A stretch of DNA of 64,000 nucleotides from assembly GCF_022346605.1 (NCBI RefSeq), contig NZ_JAKRNT010000013.1, forward strand, positions 49,595 through 113,594. Reading direction: 5' to 3'. Below the pieces are notes generated by a model. The model searched no databases and had not been told where the DNA came from. It saw only the letters and a list, made by a program, of their open reading frames with translations. The translations under genes and the position numbers were made by a program. Position 1 is the stretch's first letter. Every line of letters starts with the position of its first letter. Below are positions 24,634-33,971 of this stretch, one piece after another. This stretch comes from Sporosarcina sp. ACRSL (GTDB lineage: Bacteria; Bacillota; Bacilli; Bacillales_A; Planococcaceae).

Positions 24634-25428
24634 TCAAATCGACTTCAAATAAAACAATCCACCGTTAAGGACATCGACTTTTATTTTCGTCTCGTATTGT
24701 TCTTCAATGGCGTTTTTCTCAATCCGATAACATTCGGGGCGGTCTTCGTCTTCAATCCCTCTGTAAAAGTACTCAAGGACGAGCAAGTCTTTTCTACGTC
24801 TTTCCTTTGCCTCTTCCGCCCATGTATGATCGTCCTGCTGGATAAGATTTTCAATTACCGCGTCCAATCGCTCCACTGCGCGAACCGGTGTAATGATATA
24901 CGGCAAGTGATACGTGTTTGCCGCTATTGTGCTTGCCAAGTTCAATCCGCTGATGGATTCCTGGAATCCGTTAATAATCATGCCCGTCATCAAGTTGATG
25001 CCTAACGAATAAAGCACTTCTCTTGTCCGGTCACTGGAATAGGTGATTTTATAATTGAGCCCGACCCATGGCGTCAATATCGTTTGCGGCCCGGTTTCAT
25101 TCACAACCCTTTCGTACATTTGTACGAAAGATCCGAGCTCTTTCGTCACTTGAAACAATTGATTGAGCCGAGGGGATCCGTAGTGCACGACTTCCCCTGC
25201 AATGCTTTCAACGAGCCTGTTTTTATCGGTAATCAATGTGAGTTGGGCAGGATTCGGCTCTCCGCCCGTGCTCTCGACATACTTCCAATAAAACGGACGA
25301 TTCATTATTTTTTTATCCATCTCGATCGTTAACTGGACGTGAATGAAGTGCTCATTTTCCCGCAAGATTTCGCAATTATTCTCTTTGAAAAATTGCCGTA
25401 CGTATTGATGAATCTGTTGTGGGTACAT
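24634..25428 (-). CDS. yqhG: YqhG family protein
   Basis: The 264-residue protein closely matches B. subtilis YqhG from memory: EIHQF-type N-terminus (MYPQQIHQYVRQFF), the block NRPFYWKYVESTGGEPNPAQLT, GSPRLNQLFQ, LTPWVGLNYKITY and the C-terminal KIKVDVLNGGLFYL. Its function is unknown. GGGAGGATACGC precedes the ATG at 25428. It lies 17 bp after yqhH, the same gene pair as in B. subtilis, where they sit beside gcvT; gcvT and its glycine riboswitch are absent here. Confidence 0.92.
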   Translation of the reverse strand: MYPQQIHQYVRQFFKENNCEILRENEHFIHVQLTIEMDKKIMNRPFYWKYVESTGGEPNPAQLTLITDKNRLVESIAGEVVHYGSPRLNQLFQVTKELGSFVQMYERVVNETGPQTILTPWVGLNYKITYSSDRTREVLYSLGINLMTGMIINGFQESISGLNLASTIAANTYHLPYIITPVRAVERLDAVIENLIQQDDHTWAEEAKERRRKDLLVLEYFYRGIEDEDRPECYRIEKNAIEEQYETKIKVDVLNGGLFYLKSI

Positions 25429-25445
25429 GCGTATCCTCCCTGCTT

Positions 25446-26981
25446 CTACATCGACAATTTATATGCTGATAGGATATCATCCAATTCACCAACGACTTGT
25501 TCAAAGACACCGATCTTCACATTCAGCAGCTCCAATATATGGTCTTCAATTGTATGTTTAATGGCCAAATTGTATATATTAACGTCATGCTCTTGCCCTA
25601 ATCGGTGAACACGACCAATGCGCTGCTCGAGCTTCATCGGGTTCCACGGCAAATCATAATTGATGACATGATGGCAAAATTGAAGGTTGATCCCTTCACT
25701 ACCCGATTCGGTGGCAATCAATACTTGCGCCTTCTCCTTAAATAAATACTTCATCCACTCACGCTTATTCTTGCTGAACTTCCCATTGAAAGGGACGCTA
25801 ATAATCCCTTTTCCATATAAATAGTTCTGCAAAAAGGCTTGGCTCGCTCGATATTCTGTAAAAATAATGACTTTGTCTTCTTTCGCTTCAGAAATGATCT
25901 CATACACTTTTTCCGCTTTCGTGTTCGTTTCTAGCGCGGCTAATTTCCGGAGCAGCTCATCGGCATAAGCAACTTCGTCTGGGTTCGTGAGTTTCTGTCG
26001 CATTTCATTCAACGTAAAGAACGCCGCTTCTTTGCTGCTGCACATTTCCTTTTGCAACGTGATCATCGAAAACGCTCCCGAAAAGACCGCGGACACATGT
26101 CTTAGCTCTGAAATCATATCGTATACTTCTTTTTCCGCCTCACTGAATTCAAGCGGGATGATTTGAACGCGGCGATTCGTCCATTCGATTCCTGTATCGT
26201 GCCTTGAATTTCTCACCATTACTTGGTTGATCAATTCCTTTAAAAATTCATCTTCTTCAACATTATGCTTGCTCACAGAAAATACCGTTTGGAACGTCTC
26301 GAAGTTGCCGAGATGACCTGGTTTTAGTAAAGAAATTAAATTAAACAGCTCGAACACATCGTTTTGGATCGGTGTTGCCGTTAACAGCAAACAAAACTTT
26401 TTCTTCAAGTTTTGGACAAACTCGTAGTTTTTCGTTTTCGGGTTTTTTAATTTATGCGCCTCATCAATAATAATTAAATCAAAATCGTGGTTATAGAGAT
26501 TTTCCTTATGTGGGCTTCGCTTCGCCATATCGATGCTCGCAATGACGATATTGCAATAATTTAGATCATACGCTTTTTTATATTGAATGACGGGAATGTG
26601 GAATTTTAAATTGAGCTCCTCAATCCATTGATTCATAAGCGAAGCTGGGACGAGAATGAGCGCTTTCTTTACGAGGCCTCGAATTAAATACTCTTTCAGA
26701 ATCAATCCCGCTTGAATTGTCTTTCCGAGACCCACTTCGTCTGCAAGAATCGCTTTCCCGTTCATCCGCTCGATGACAGTTTGCGCTGCCTCTAGTTGGT
26801 GTGGAAACGGCTTCAGCTCGGGTAAGTACTTGGGCGATTGAAGGCCGTGAAAGTCTGTGATCAATTTCGCTTTTTCTACGTCATAGCTCATTTTATATAA
26901 CGTCCAATTATCCCATGCTTTGCGATTCTCTAGCCGCTCAACAAAGCCTTCTTTCCAATCGGACGACCATTCAATTTGCAT
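25446..26981 (-). CDS. yqhH: YqhH, SNF2-type helicase
   Basis: This 511-residue SWI2/SNF2 ATPase has Walker A ADEVGLGKTIQAG near residues 79-91, DEAH box LIIIDEAHKLKNPK near 170, motif III LLLTATPIQND, and the helicase C-terminal block TESGSEGINLQFC ... NYDLPWNPMKLEQRIGRVHRLGQ. It probably translocates on double-stranded nucleic acid; the cellular role of YqhH is unknown. I place the start at 26981 (MQIEWSSDW), with GAGGGG upstream. It is the first gene of the yqhH-yqhG operon. Confidence 0.9.
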   Translation of the reverse strand: MQIEWSSDWKEGFVERLENRKAWDNWTLYKMSYDVEKAKLITDFHGLQSPKYLPELKPFPHQLEAAQTVIERMNGKAILADEVGLGKTIQAGLILKEYLIRGLVKKALILVPASLMNQWIEELNLKFHIPVIQYKKAYDLNYCNIVIASIDMAKRSPHKENLYNHDFDLIIIDEAHKLKNPKTKNYEFVQNLKKKFCLLLTATPIQNDVFELFNLISLLKPGHLGNFETFQTVFSVSKHNVEEDEFLKELINQVMVRNSRHDTGIEWTNRRVQIIPLEFSEAEKEVYDMISELRHVSAVFSGAFSMITLQKEMCSSKEAAFFTLNEMRQKLTNPDEVAYADELLRKLAALETNTKAEKVYEIISEAKEDKVIIFTEYRASQAFLQNYLYGKGIISVPFNGKFSKNKREWMKYLFKEKAQVLIATESGSEGINLQFCHHVINYDLPWNPMKLEQRIGRVHRLGQEHDVNIYNLAIKHTIEDHILELLNVKIGVFEQVVGELDDILSAYKLSM

Positions 26982-27147
26982 AGACATCCCCTCATCCGAT
27001 AGTTTTCTTGTTAGATTGTCCAAAAACGGAATTCCTATGTGTCAAAAGGATGACCGTTCCTTAAACAAATGTTGAAATGTTGTATATAGCAAAACGCTCA
27101 TTTATACTGATGACATCTGAATTTTATAATTTTAAGGGGTGGAAGAA

Positions 27148-27531
27148 ATGAAATTAGGGGCATTCTCTGTCAGTCTTACAGTCAAAGACATTCATACATC
27201 TAAAGCATTTTACGAAAATCTTGGATTCCAATCATTTGGAGGGGACATCAACCAAAACTGGCTCATTATGAAAAACGGGGACACAATCATTGGACTCTTC
27301 CAAGAGATGTTCGAAAAAAACCTTCTTACTTTTAATCCTGGTTGGAATCAAAACGCCGAAAACCTAGACGCATTTACAGATGTCAGAGATATTCAAAAGG
27401 AACTGAAAGAGAAAGGGATTCAATTGTTGACGGAGGCGGATGAATCGAGCGATGGCGTTGCGCATTTCATGCTTGAAGACCCGGATGGCAATGTTATTCT
27501 CGTAGATCAACACGTACCTCGTCCATCTTGA
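27148..27531 (+). CDS. VOC (glyoxalase/bleomycin-resistance fold) protein
   Basis: The 127-residue protein has two beta-alpha-beta-beta-beta modules: SVSLTVKDIHTSKAFYENLGFQSFGG and a second ending HFMLEDPDGNVILVDQH. This is typical of vicinal-oxygen-chelate family proteins. Members range from glyoxalases and dioxygenases to antibiotic-binding proteins; no substrate can be assigned. The ATG at 27148 lies downstream of AAGGGGTGG. It stands alone and convergent to an SDR gene. Confidence 0.85.
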   Translation: MKLGAFSVSLTVKDIHTSKAFYENLGFQSFGGDINQNWLIMKNGDTIIGLFQEMFEKNLLTFNPGWNQNAENLDAFTDVRDIQKELKEKGIQLLTEADESSDGVAHFMLEDPDGNVILVDQHVPRPS

Positions 27532-27580
27532 ATGAACTTTAAAAAAAGCTAGCATTATTTTTCACAGTGTAACAAGAAAA

Positions 27581-27619
27581 AGCCCCCTCCCAAGATTATT
27601 TACTTCTTGGAAGGGGGCT
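27581..27619. terminator. Bidirectional terminator
   Basis: AGCCCCCTCCCAAG pairs with CTTGGAAGGGGGCT, with TTTTTCTTG on the minus side. It serves the VOC gene and the convergent SDR gene. Confidence 0.85.
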
Positions 27620-27628
27620 ACAAATTTA

Positions 27629-28414
27629 TTAATATTTAAATGATTGACCGCCATCGATTGGAATAACAGCTGCGTTAATGAAAGCGGATTGATTGGAAAG
27701 TAGGAATGCTACCAAATGGCCTACTTCTTCCGTTTTCCCAAAACGCTTCATTGGGTTGGGCTGCACGAATTGCTTACCGACTTCTTCCCAGTTTTCCGGA
27801 TCCATTTGTTTTAATGAACCTTCAACCATCGGCGTCATAATAGCACCTGGAGCGATTGCATTAATGCTCACTCCGTATTGACCGTATTCGATTCCGGAGT
27901 TTCTAGTCAATCCAACGACACCATGCTTACTTGCCGCATACCCTGATTGATTTCCGACTCCACGGATACCGCCAACGGAAGCCGTATTGACAATTGATCC
28001 AGAACCTTGCTCTTTCATCACTTTCAAGACGTATTTCAAACCATAAAACACGCCATTTAAGTTAATATCTACGACTTTCTGGAATTCCTCAATGCCGAAG
28101 TCTTCCGTCAAGTTTTGTTTCCCTTCAATTCCAGCGTTGTTGAAGAAGCCGTCAATACGACCGAACTTTGCGACCGTTTCGTTCACATAGTTTTCAACTG
28201 CTTTTTCATCCGCCACGTTTGCAGTGATTAGCAGCACTTCTGCGTTCGGTGCAACTTCCAACACTTTGCTTTTTGTTTCTTCTAATGAAGCTCCATTCAA
28301 ATCAACGAGAGAAAGTTTTGCTCCTTCCTTCGCTACTTGTAAAGCTGAGGCTTGCCCTAAACCAGATCCTGCGCCTGTTATCAGTACAACTTTCCCATCA
28401 AAACGATTGCTCAT
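27629..28414 (-). CDS. SDR-family NAD(P)-dependent oxidoreductase
   Basis: The 261-residue classical short-chain dehydrogenase has the cofactor motif TGAGSGLGQA near residue 13, NNAG near 89, catalytic serine in NTASVGG, and YAASK (Tyr/Lys) near 157. It ends with IPIDGGQSFKY. An acidic residue after the second strand (SLVDLNG) suggests NAD preference. The substrate is unknown. GGAGG precedes twin ATGs at 28417 and 28414. The divergent TetR gene is probably its local regulator. Confidence 0.88.
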   Translation of the reverse strand: MSNRFDGKVVLITGAGSGLGQASALQVAKEGAKLSLVDLNGASLEETKSKVLEVAPNAEVLLITANVADEKAVENYVNETVAKFGRIDGFFNNAGIEGKQNLTEDFGIEEFQKVVDINLNGVFYGLKYVLKVMKEQGSGSIVNTASVGGIRGVGNQSGYAASKHGVVGLTRNSGIEYGQYGVSINAIAPGAIMTPMVEGSLKQMDPENWEEVGKQFVQPNPMKRFGKTEEVGHLVAFLLSNQSAFINAAVIPIDGGQSFKY

Positions 28415-28523
28415 CATGATGTCCTCCTTTAGCTTCCTTATTTATTTTTCTTTACAAATAAATTATACTATTTGTGACAAAAGAAACAATCAGTAATATA
28501 ATTGAAAGTGTTTATAACATAGA

Positions 28524-28544
28524 CATTTCTCGCGAAACTGTCGA
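28524..28544. promoter_or_regulatory. Candidate TetR-family operator
   Basis: GACATTTCTCGCGAAACTGTC is an imperfect palindrome (GACA-TTTC and GAAA-C-TGTC arms) just upstream of the TetR gene and between it and the divergent SDR gene. This fits an autoregulatory site, but its two halves are offset by one base. Confidence 0.35.
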
Positions 28545-28560
28545 ATGAAGGAGTTATATT

Positions 28561-29178
28561 ATGATAACAAAACAACAAAACCGTACGAGAGAACACTTAA
28601 AGCAAGCTTTAATTGCACTCATTAAAGAGAAAGGATACCATTCCACCACGGTTACAGATATTGTTGACTACTCCACTTATAATCGCAGTACTTTTTATAT
28701 TCATTATCCTGATAAGATTGCTTTGGCGGAGGATTTGCTTACGTCCATGCTCGAAGGATTGGAAGTTGAAATTGGCAAACCCTATGTACGCGACAACAAG
28801 ATTTACACATCTAATTTAAATCCTTTCTCTTTCGCATTTGTTTCCTATATTTATAATAATCGAGATTTCTTTGACTTGATTAACTACAACGACACGTTGC
28901 CAGGATTACATACAAAATTCCCTCAAATAATCTTGAAAATTTATAAGGAAAAATTCATTTTTGAAACGATTAATAATATCCCTGTCAATATGGACTATTT
29001 TAAGCAATATACGGCCTATGGCTTCTACGGACTCCTGCAGAATTGGATCCATAATGGGTTTCGAGTGACACAAGAAGAGTTCATCAAGGAAGTAATCGAG
29101 CTGTCGAAGACGCATATTCATTCGGTGCAATATATTGGTGAGAATGTAAATGACACAACTCACCTACTTCAAGATTAG
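28561..29178 (+). CDS. TetR/AcrR family transcriptional regulator
   Basis: The 205-residue regulator has an N-terminal helix-turn-helix (REHLKQALIALIKEKGYHSTTVTDIVDYSTYNRSTFYIHYPDK, residues 9-52) followed by an all-helical ligand domain that I cannot match to a known ligand class. The pattern STYNRSTFYIHYPDK is like the TetR subgroup with a C-terminal TetR_C_7-type domain. AAGGAG precedes the ATG. It is divergent from the SDR gene and likely represses it. Confidence 0.88.
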   Translation: MITKQQNRTREHLKQALIALIKEKGYHSTTVTDIVDYSTYNRSTFYIHYPDKIALAEDLLTSMLEGLEVEIGKPYVRDNKIYTSNLNPFSFAFVSYIYNNRDFFDLINYNDTLPGLHTKFPQIILKIYKEKFIFETINNIPVNMDYFKQYTAYGFYGLLQNWIHNGFRVTQEEFIKEVIELSKTHIHSVQYIGENVNDTTHLLQD

Positions 29179-29188
29179 ATACCAATAA

Positions 29189-29224
29189 AAACAGAGACCA
29201 GGACGACAGCCTAGGTCTCTGTTT
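29189..29224. terminator. Bidirectional terminator
   Basis: AACAGAGACC pairs with GGTCTCTGTT between the convergent TetR and MDR oxidoreductase genes, with T tracts on both sides. Confidence 0.85.
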
Positions 29225-29226
29225 GA

Positions 29227-30195
29227 TTAGTGGATGGTTATCATCACTTTCCCCTGTGAATGACCTTCTTGAAAATAGTGAAATGCTTGTGGAATCTCAC
29301 TCAAGGAATAGGTTCGATCAATGACCGGCTTTACTTTTCCTTCTTCAATGAGCTCTTTCATCACCAGTAAATCTTGTTGATTGGCCCTTTGCAAAAAGGT
29401 GATGAATTTCTTTTTTCCAAACACTGATAACAAAGGTCCAAGCATCGTTTGATACATTTGACTTTCTGATCCACCAACGTGTATGAATCGTCCATTCTCT
29501 TTTAGCTTCCGTTTGTAAGTGGAAATGGATTGAGACCCATTCACTCCGAAAATAACATCATAAGTACGATCAAGACTCCCAAAATCTTCTTTTTTATAAT
29601 CAATTACATGGTCTGCCCCGAGGGACTTGACGATGTCCACATTTCTCGTACTGACGACAGCCGTCACTTCAGCACCGAATGCCTTCGCGATTTGAACAGC
29701 AAATGTACCTACACCACCTGATGCACCATGAATCAGTACCTTCTGCCCGTCCTTTACCATCCCTTTATCCCTTATCGCTTGTAAAGCTGTAATACCCGCC
29801 ATCGGCACGGCAGCTGCTTCTGTGAATGATAGATTTCCGGGTTTCGGTGCCAATGCCTTTTCATCAGTAGCTACATATTCGGCAAAAGCACCCCAGCCGC
29901 TACTCGATAAGTCACCATACACTTCATCTCCGACCTGGAATCGGGTCACGTTTTCACCGATTGCTTCCACGATTCCAGCTATGTCGCCACCTGGAATATT
30001 GTATTTCGGTTTCGTCAGTCCGAATACGAAGCGGACCGGGAACGGTTTTCCTCTTAATAAAACAAGATTACCAAAATTAACCGACGAAGCATGAACTCTT
30101 ACGAGAACTTGATCTTCCTTAGGTACGGGTGCAACCACCTCACGTAGTGCAAACGTATCGGGTGTTCCATATTGTTCAGAGATGATTGCTTTCAT
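29227..30195 (-). CDS. MDR-family NAD(P)-dependent oxidoreductase (quinone reductase-like)
   Basis: The 322-residue protein is a medium-chain dehydrogenase/reductase without the catalytic zinc cysteines. It has NFGNLVLLRG, PGGDIAGIVEAIG near residue 70, the cofactor loop VLIHGASGGVGTFAVQIAKAFGAEVTAVVS near 145-175, and the C-terminal IPQAFHYFQEGHSQGKVMITI. This matches the quinone-oxidoreductase/alkenal-reductase subgroup. AGGAGG six bases upstream sets the ATG at 30195. It appears monocistronic. Confidence 0.88.
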   Translation of the reverse strand: MKAIISEQYGTPDTFALREVVAPVPKEDQVLVRVHASSVNFGNLVLLRGKPFPVRFVFGLTKPKYNIPGGDIAGIVEAIGENVTRFQVGDEVYGDLSSSGWGAFAEYVATDEKALAPKPGNLSFTEAAAVPMAGITALQAIRDKGMVKDGQKVLIHGASGGVGTFAVQIAKAFGAEVTAVVSTRNVDIVKSLGADHVIDYKKEDFGSLDRTYDVIFGVNGSQSISTYKRKLKENGRFIHVGGSESQMYQTMLGPLLSVFGKKKFITFLQRANQQDLLVMKELIEEGKVKPVIDRTYSLSEIPQAFHYFQEGHSQGKVMITIH

Positions 30196-30416
30196 CTTCA
30201 TCCTCCTACCACTCCTTTTTCAATTAGTGTATTCTGTTATTTCGGATGCCGCATTGACTTAAGTTAAGATGGAATGAGATTGGTGAAATGTATGTATTGT
30301 CATTCTTCTTAATGACTCCGAAATTAGACAGTGGCTTGAAACTATTCGCCCCCCTCTCCGTATAATGAACTAGCAATTATATAAGATCTGATAAAAGATA
30401 TGTAGGTGGTGGCGAA

Positions 30417-30791
30417 ATGGGCTTCTCCCCGTTTGATGATTTCATGTTTACTGCAGTACCCATTATTGTATTCGTGATTTTCGCGATTGTTATTGTTGTG
30501 TTCATTGTTGCGGGTGTGAAAGGCATTGGACAATGGTCCGCCAATAATAACGCGCCGCGCCTCACGGTACCTGCCCAGGTGAAGACGAAGCGGACGCACA
30601 CTTGGGGTGGCAGCGGGGATTCTTCTGCACATACGGATTACTACGTCACGTTCCAAGTAGAAAGCGGAGACCGGATGGAGTTGAAAATCTCCGGCAATGA
30701 TTACGGCATGTTAGCGGAGGGCGATCTTGGCATCTTAAGCTTTCAAGGAACGCGATATTTAGGATTTGAACGAAAAGGTTCGTCAAAGTGA
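30417..30791 (+). CDS. DUF2500 family membrane protein
   Basis: The 124-residue protein has one N-terminal membrane helix (TAVPIIVFVIFAIVIVVFIVAGV), followed by a small OB-like domain with PAQVKTKRTHTW and HTDYYVTFQVESGDRMELKISGNDYGMLAEGDLGILSFQGTRYLGFER. This is the DUF2500 pattern, of unknown function, membrane-anchored. GGTGGCGAA precedes the ATG. A strong terminator follows. Confidence 0.85.
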   Translation: MGFSPFDDFMFTAVPIIVFVIFAIVIVVFIVAGVKGIGQWSANNNAPRLTVPAQVKTKRTHTWGGSGDSSAHTDYYVTFQVESGDRMELKISGNDYGMLAEGDLGILSFQGTRYLGFERKGSSK

Positions 30792-30795
30792 AAAG

Positions 30796-30836
30796 AATCC
30801 ATCCATTTGAGTGCCCTGCTCAAGGATGGATTTTTT
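30796..30836 (+). terminator. Terminator after DUF2500 gene
   Basis: AATCCATCCATTTGAG pairs with CTCAAGGATGGATT and is followed by six T. Confidence 0.88.
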
Positions 30837-31048
30837 GTGTTTCAAGTGTTTCTTCGATTTATCCCTACCTTCTACCTATTATTCAAATTTTCTATTATTT
30901 CCGTAGATATATTATTGATTATTTTCTGATACTTTGATACCTTACGTGTATGGCCTACTGGAATCTAGTAAATGTCAGAGTTGGTTGGGGGGTCAACTCT
31001 ACTAATCTACAGTGTGGCATACAATTTGTGACAAAGGGGATGATAGAA

Positions 31049-31408
31049 ATGACAGTGAAGATGAAGGGGGACAAGTCTTCGAAGCGGGGCAAACAGCAAA
31101 CGACTGATGGTCAGCCAGATTATGAACGGCTCATCGAAACGGATGAATTTAAGCAGTTGGTAAAGAAAAAGAAAAAATTTATGAGCCCTTACGTAATTGC
31201 TTTTTTTGGAATCTATCTATTGCTCCCGATATTGACCGGGTATACGTCTATCCTTGAAAATCGGGCAATCGGTTGGATGACGTGGACATGGGTTTATGCT
31301 TTTGGAATGTTCGTCATGGTTTGGGTGTTCACGCAGATCTATGTAAAAAAATCTAGAGAATTCGATACAGATGTCGAGCAACTGCTCGGAAAACACATAA
31401 AGAAATAA
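31049..31408 (+). CDS. DUF485 family membrane protein
   Basis: The 119-residue protein has two membrane helices (PYVIAFFGIYLLLPILTGY and WMTWTWVYAFGMFVMVWVFTQIYV) and the DUF485 signature around DEFKQLVKKKKKFMSPY. In many bacteria DUF485 (YjcH) is encoded immediately before the acetate symporter ActP, as here, 14 bp apart. It may assist the symporter. AAAGGGGATG sets the ATG at 31049; several upstream in-frame codons lack sites. Confidence 0.87.
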   Translation: MTVKMKGDKSSKRGKQQTTDGQPDYERLIETDEFKQLVKKKKKFMSPYVIAFFGIYLLLPILTGYTSILENRAIGWMTWTWVYAFGMFVMVWVFTQIYVKKSREFDTDVEQLLGKHIKK

Positions 31409-31422
31409 AGGGGGAATGAAGC

Positions 31423-32964
31423 ATGGGGTTTATGTCGTATGCAATCTTTTTTGCAGTTATCATTTTGACGTTATACATCACCTATTGGGCAGCTAAGCAG
31501 ACGCGGACGGCGAGTGAGTTTTACACGGCCGGCGGTTCGTTGACAGGCTGGCAAAACGGAATGGCTATTGCAGGGGACTATTTATCGGCCGCCTCGTTTT
31601 TAGGAATTGCCGGAGCCATTTCACTGAACGGCTTTGACGGTTTTTATTACAGCGTCGGTTGGTTGACCGCTTATCTCGTCGTTTTATTTTTAATCGCAGA
31701 ACCGCTTCGTAACCTTGGAAAGTACACGATGGCAGATATGATCGGTTCGCGGTTCGGAGCGAAGAAAGTCCGTGGGGCCGCTGCACTTAATACAATTACA
31801 ATTGTTCTTTTCTATATGCTCGCTCAGCTTGTAGGAGCTGGCGCGCTGATTAAACTACTTTTTGGAATTCCTTATTGGATTTCCGTCCTCATCGTCGGGA
31901 TTATGATGATGATCTATGTTTTATTCGGCGGAATGACTGCTACGAGTTGGGTACAGATCATTAAGGCAATTTTACTTATGGTCGGTACAATTGTCATTTC
32001 ATTCCTCGTTCTTATGAAATTCAATTTTAACTTTATCGGCATGTTCGATTTGATGCGTGATGCAACGCCGCATGGAGAGTCGTTCCTTCATTCCGGTGTC
32101 GTCTATAAAGATCCGATCGGGCTCATATCGGTGCTCCTCGCACTCGTTCTTGGAACCGCAGGACTGCCGCATATCCTCATGCGTTTCTTCACGGTAAAAG
32201 ATGCAAAAACGGCACGTTCCTCTGTCGTGTATGCTGTTTGGATCATCGGGATTTTCTATGTCATGACAATTTTTCTTGGGTTCGGTGCCGCTAAGTTCGT
32301 CGGCAGGGACGCAATCGTCGCAGAAAACTCGGCGGGCAATATGGCCGCTCCGATGCTAGCGGGAGTGCTTGGCGGTGATATGCTAGAATCCTTCGTCGCA
32401 GCGGTTGCATTTGCTACGATTCTCGCAGTCGTTGCAGGACTCGTTCTATCCGGCGCATCTGCCATAGCACATGACATTTATGCAGAAATCATCAAGAAAG
32501 GCAAAGTAACGGAAAAGCAGCAAGTAAGAGCTGCACGCTATGCGGCAATTGGCGTTTCTGTCGTTTCCATCTTGCTTGCACTCGGATCGGAAAAACTGAA
32601 TGTCGCGTTCCTCGTCTCGCTCGCATTCTGTATCGCAGCGTCCGCGAACGTACCGACAATCCTGTTCACGATCTACTGGCGTAAATTCAATACGACTGGT
32701 GCGGTTGCTTCCATGTTGACAGGACTCATCACTGCACTCGTCCTTGTTGCGGTCAGCCCGAACGTCATCAATCCGGTTGAAGGAGCAGCATTCTTCGTCG
32801 GCGAACCGCTCTTCCCGTTCGTCAATCCCGCGATTATCTCTATTCCAGCTGGATTCATTGCTGCCATCATCGGCACATATACAGGCGCGAAACGTGCGGA
32901 AGCCGCAGAAGTCGCCTATGCAGAAGTCCGTTTCAAAGCGGAAACCGGCTATCGGGAAGCTTGA
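31423..32964 (+). CDS. ActP-like sodium:solute (acetate) symporter
   Basis: The 513-residue protein has about 13 hydrophobic segments and belongs to the sodium:solute symporter (SSS) family. The opening EFYTAGGSLTGWQNGMAIAGDYLSAASFLG and AGLPHILMRFFTVKDAKTARSSV are typical of the ActP/DhlC acetate-propionate branch. It likely imports short monocarboxylates with a cation. GGGGGAATGAAGC precedes the ATG. It forms an operon with the DUF485 gene and ends at a strong terminator. Confidence 0.9.
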   Translation: MGFMSYAIFFAVIILTLYITYWAAKQTRTASEFYTAGGSLTGWQNGMAIAGDYLSAASFLGIAGAISLNGFDGFYYSVGWLTAYLVVLFLIAEPLRNLGKYTMADMIGSRFGAKKVRGAAALNTITIVLFYMLAQLVGAGALIKLLFGIPYWISVLIVGIMMMIYVLFGGMTATSWVQIIKAILLMVGTIVISFLVLMKFNFNFIGMFDLMRDATPHGESFLHSGVVYKDPIGLISVLLALVLGTAGLPHILMRFFTVKDAKTARSSVVYAVWIIGIFYVMTIFLGFGAAKFVGRDAIVAENSAGNMAAPMLAGVLGGDMLESFVAAVAFATILAVVAGLVLSGASAIAHDIYAEIIKKGKVTEKQQVRAARYAAIGVSVVSILLALGSEKLNVAFLVSLAFCIAASANVPTILFTIYWRKFNTTGAVASMLTGLITALVLVAVSPNVINPVEGAAFFVGEPLFPFVNPAIISIPAGFIAAIIGTYTGAKRAEAAEVAYAEVRFKAETGYREA

Positions 32965-33003
32965 AAGCCAGATTCGAATTGACGGTTTGAATGAACTATG
33001 AAA

Positions 33004-33043
33004 CAGCCCTCGGAACCGCTTTGCGGTTTCCGAGGGCTGTTTT
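33004..33043 (+). terminator. Terminator of symporter operon (CCCTCGGAAA type)
   Basis: CAGCCCTCGGAACCGC pairs with GCGGTTTCCGAGGGCTG, followed by TTTT. Similar CCCTCGGAAA hairpins recur at 36795 and 40566. Confidence 0.88.
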
Positions 33044-33104
33044 AACTGGCTAACTATAAAATGAAAGAAACGCCGTAAGAGCTTTTTATAAAGGAGAAAC
33101 GATT

Positions 33105-33173
33105 TTGTTACCAAAAGGATGGCAAGAAGCGATTAAACGTATCCTTACTCATCATGCTCAACCATACTTTTAG
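33105..33173 (+). CDS. Possible 22-residue ORF or gene remnant
   Basis: A TTG at 33105 after AAAGGAG gives MLPKGWQEAIKRILTHHAQP plus YF and a stop. It has a good ribosome site but no recognisable family. It may be a microprotein or the truncated N-terminus of a lost gene. The rest of the 33044-33207 gap holds nothing else I can identify. Confidence 0.25.
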   Translation: MLPKGWQEAIKRILTHHAQPYF

Positions 33174-33207
33174 AAGTTATAAAAAGCAGATTTAGATTAA
33201 TAAATAA

Positions 33208-33966
33208 TCATATTCCAATTTCCAGCATTTTTACCGTTACTTCTTCGACTCGATCATTGATATTCTCCCCGTCAAACTTCGGAAGTTTTAGCTCGCTTAC
33301 GATTTTGCCGTCTCGCATAAACATAATACGTTCGGTTCTCGCAGCAACTTTTGCGTCATGAGTTACAAGCATAACTGCAGTACCTTCTGCGTTGACTTCA
33401 GAAAAAATGTCCATAATCTCTTCAGCGGATTTTGAGTTAAGCGCACCAGTAGGCTCATCGCCGAAAATGATTTTAGGGTTATTCATAATCGCACGGCATA
33501 TTCCCGCACGCTGAAGCTGGCCACCCGATACTTGTGTAATATCACGATTTTCTAGCTCCGCAATACCTACCCTTTTCATAAGGCCTCTTGCCTTTTCCGA
33601 AATTCTAGCAACGCTTTTTCTGTTGTCACGCATTGACGGAAGTATGATATTGTCAAGGATATTTAGATTTTTCAACATAGTCGGCTGCTGGAAAACGAAT
33701 CCTATTTTATTTCTACGTATATCTGACAGCTCATTCTCCGAAGCCGCGGAAATATCCTTCCCTTCAAAAAGAACTTTTCCACTATCAACGCTATCCGTTC
33801 CGCTTAGCGCAAACATCAACGTCGATTTCCCTGAACCCGAAGGTCCCATAACCGAAACGAACTCACCCTCGTTTATTTCAACTGAAACTCCGTCGAGAAC
33901 ATTACGCTGTTCATCGCCCTCACCGAAAGATTTTACTATATGATCACCGATAATAATGTTATTCAT
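33208..33966 (-). CDS. ABC transporter ATP-binding protein (MacB/LolD type)
   Basis: The 252-residue ATPase has Walker A GPSGSGKST near residues 41-49, a Q-loop (GFVFQQPTML), ABC signature VSGGQLQRAGICRAI near 150, and Walker B KIIFGDEPTGALN. The LolD/MacB-type LNS triplet fits its FtsX-type partner. It begins 5 bp after the permease stop and is the last gene of the operon. Such pairs export peptides or lipoproteins or sense antibiotics. There is no adjacent two-component system. Confidence 0.92.
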   Translation of the reverse strand: MNNIIIGDHIVKSFGEGDEQRNVLDGVSVEINEGEFVSVMGPSGSGKSTLMFALSGTDSVDSGKVLFEGKDISAASENELSDIRRNKIGFVFQQPTMLKNLNILDNIILPSMRDNRKSVARISEKARGLMKRVGIAELENRDITQVSGGQLQRAGICRAIMNNPKIIFGDEPTGALNSKSAEEIMDIFSEVNAEGTAVMLVTHDAKVAARTERIMFMRDGKIVSELKLPKFDGENINDRVEEVTVKMLEIGI

Positions 33967-33971
33967 ATACC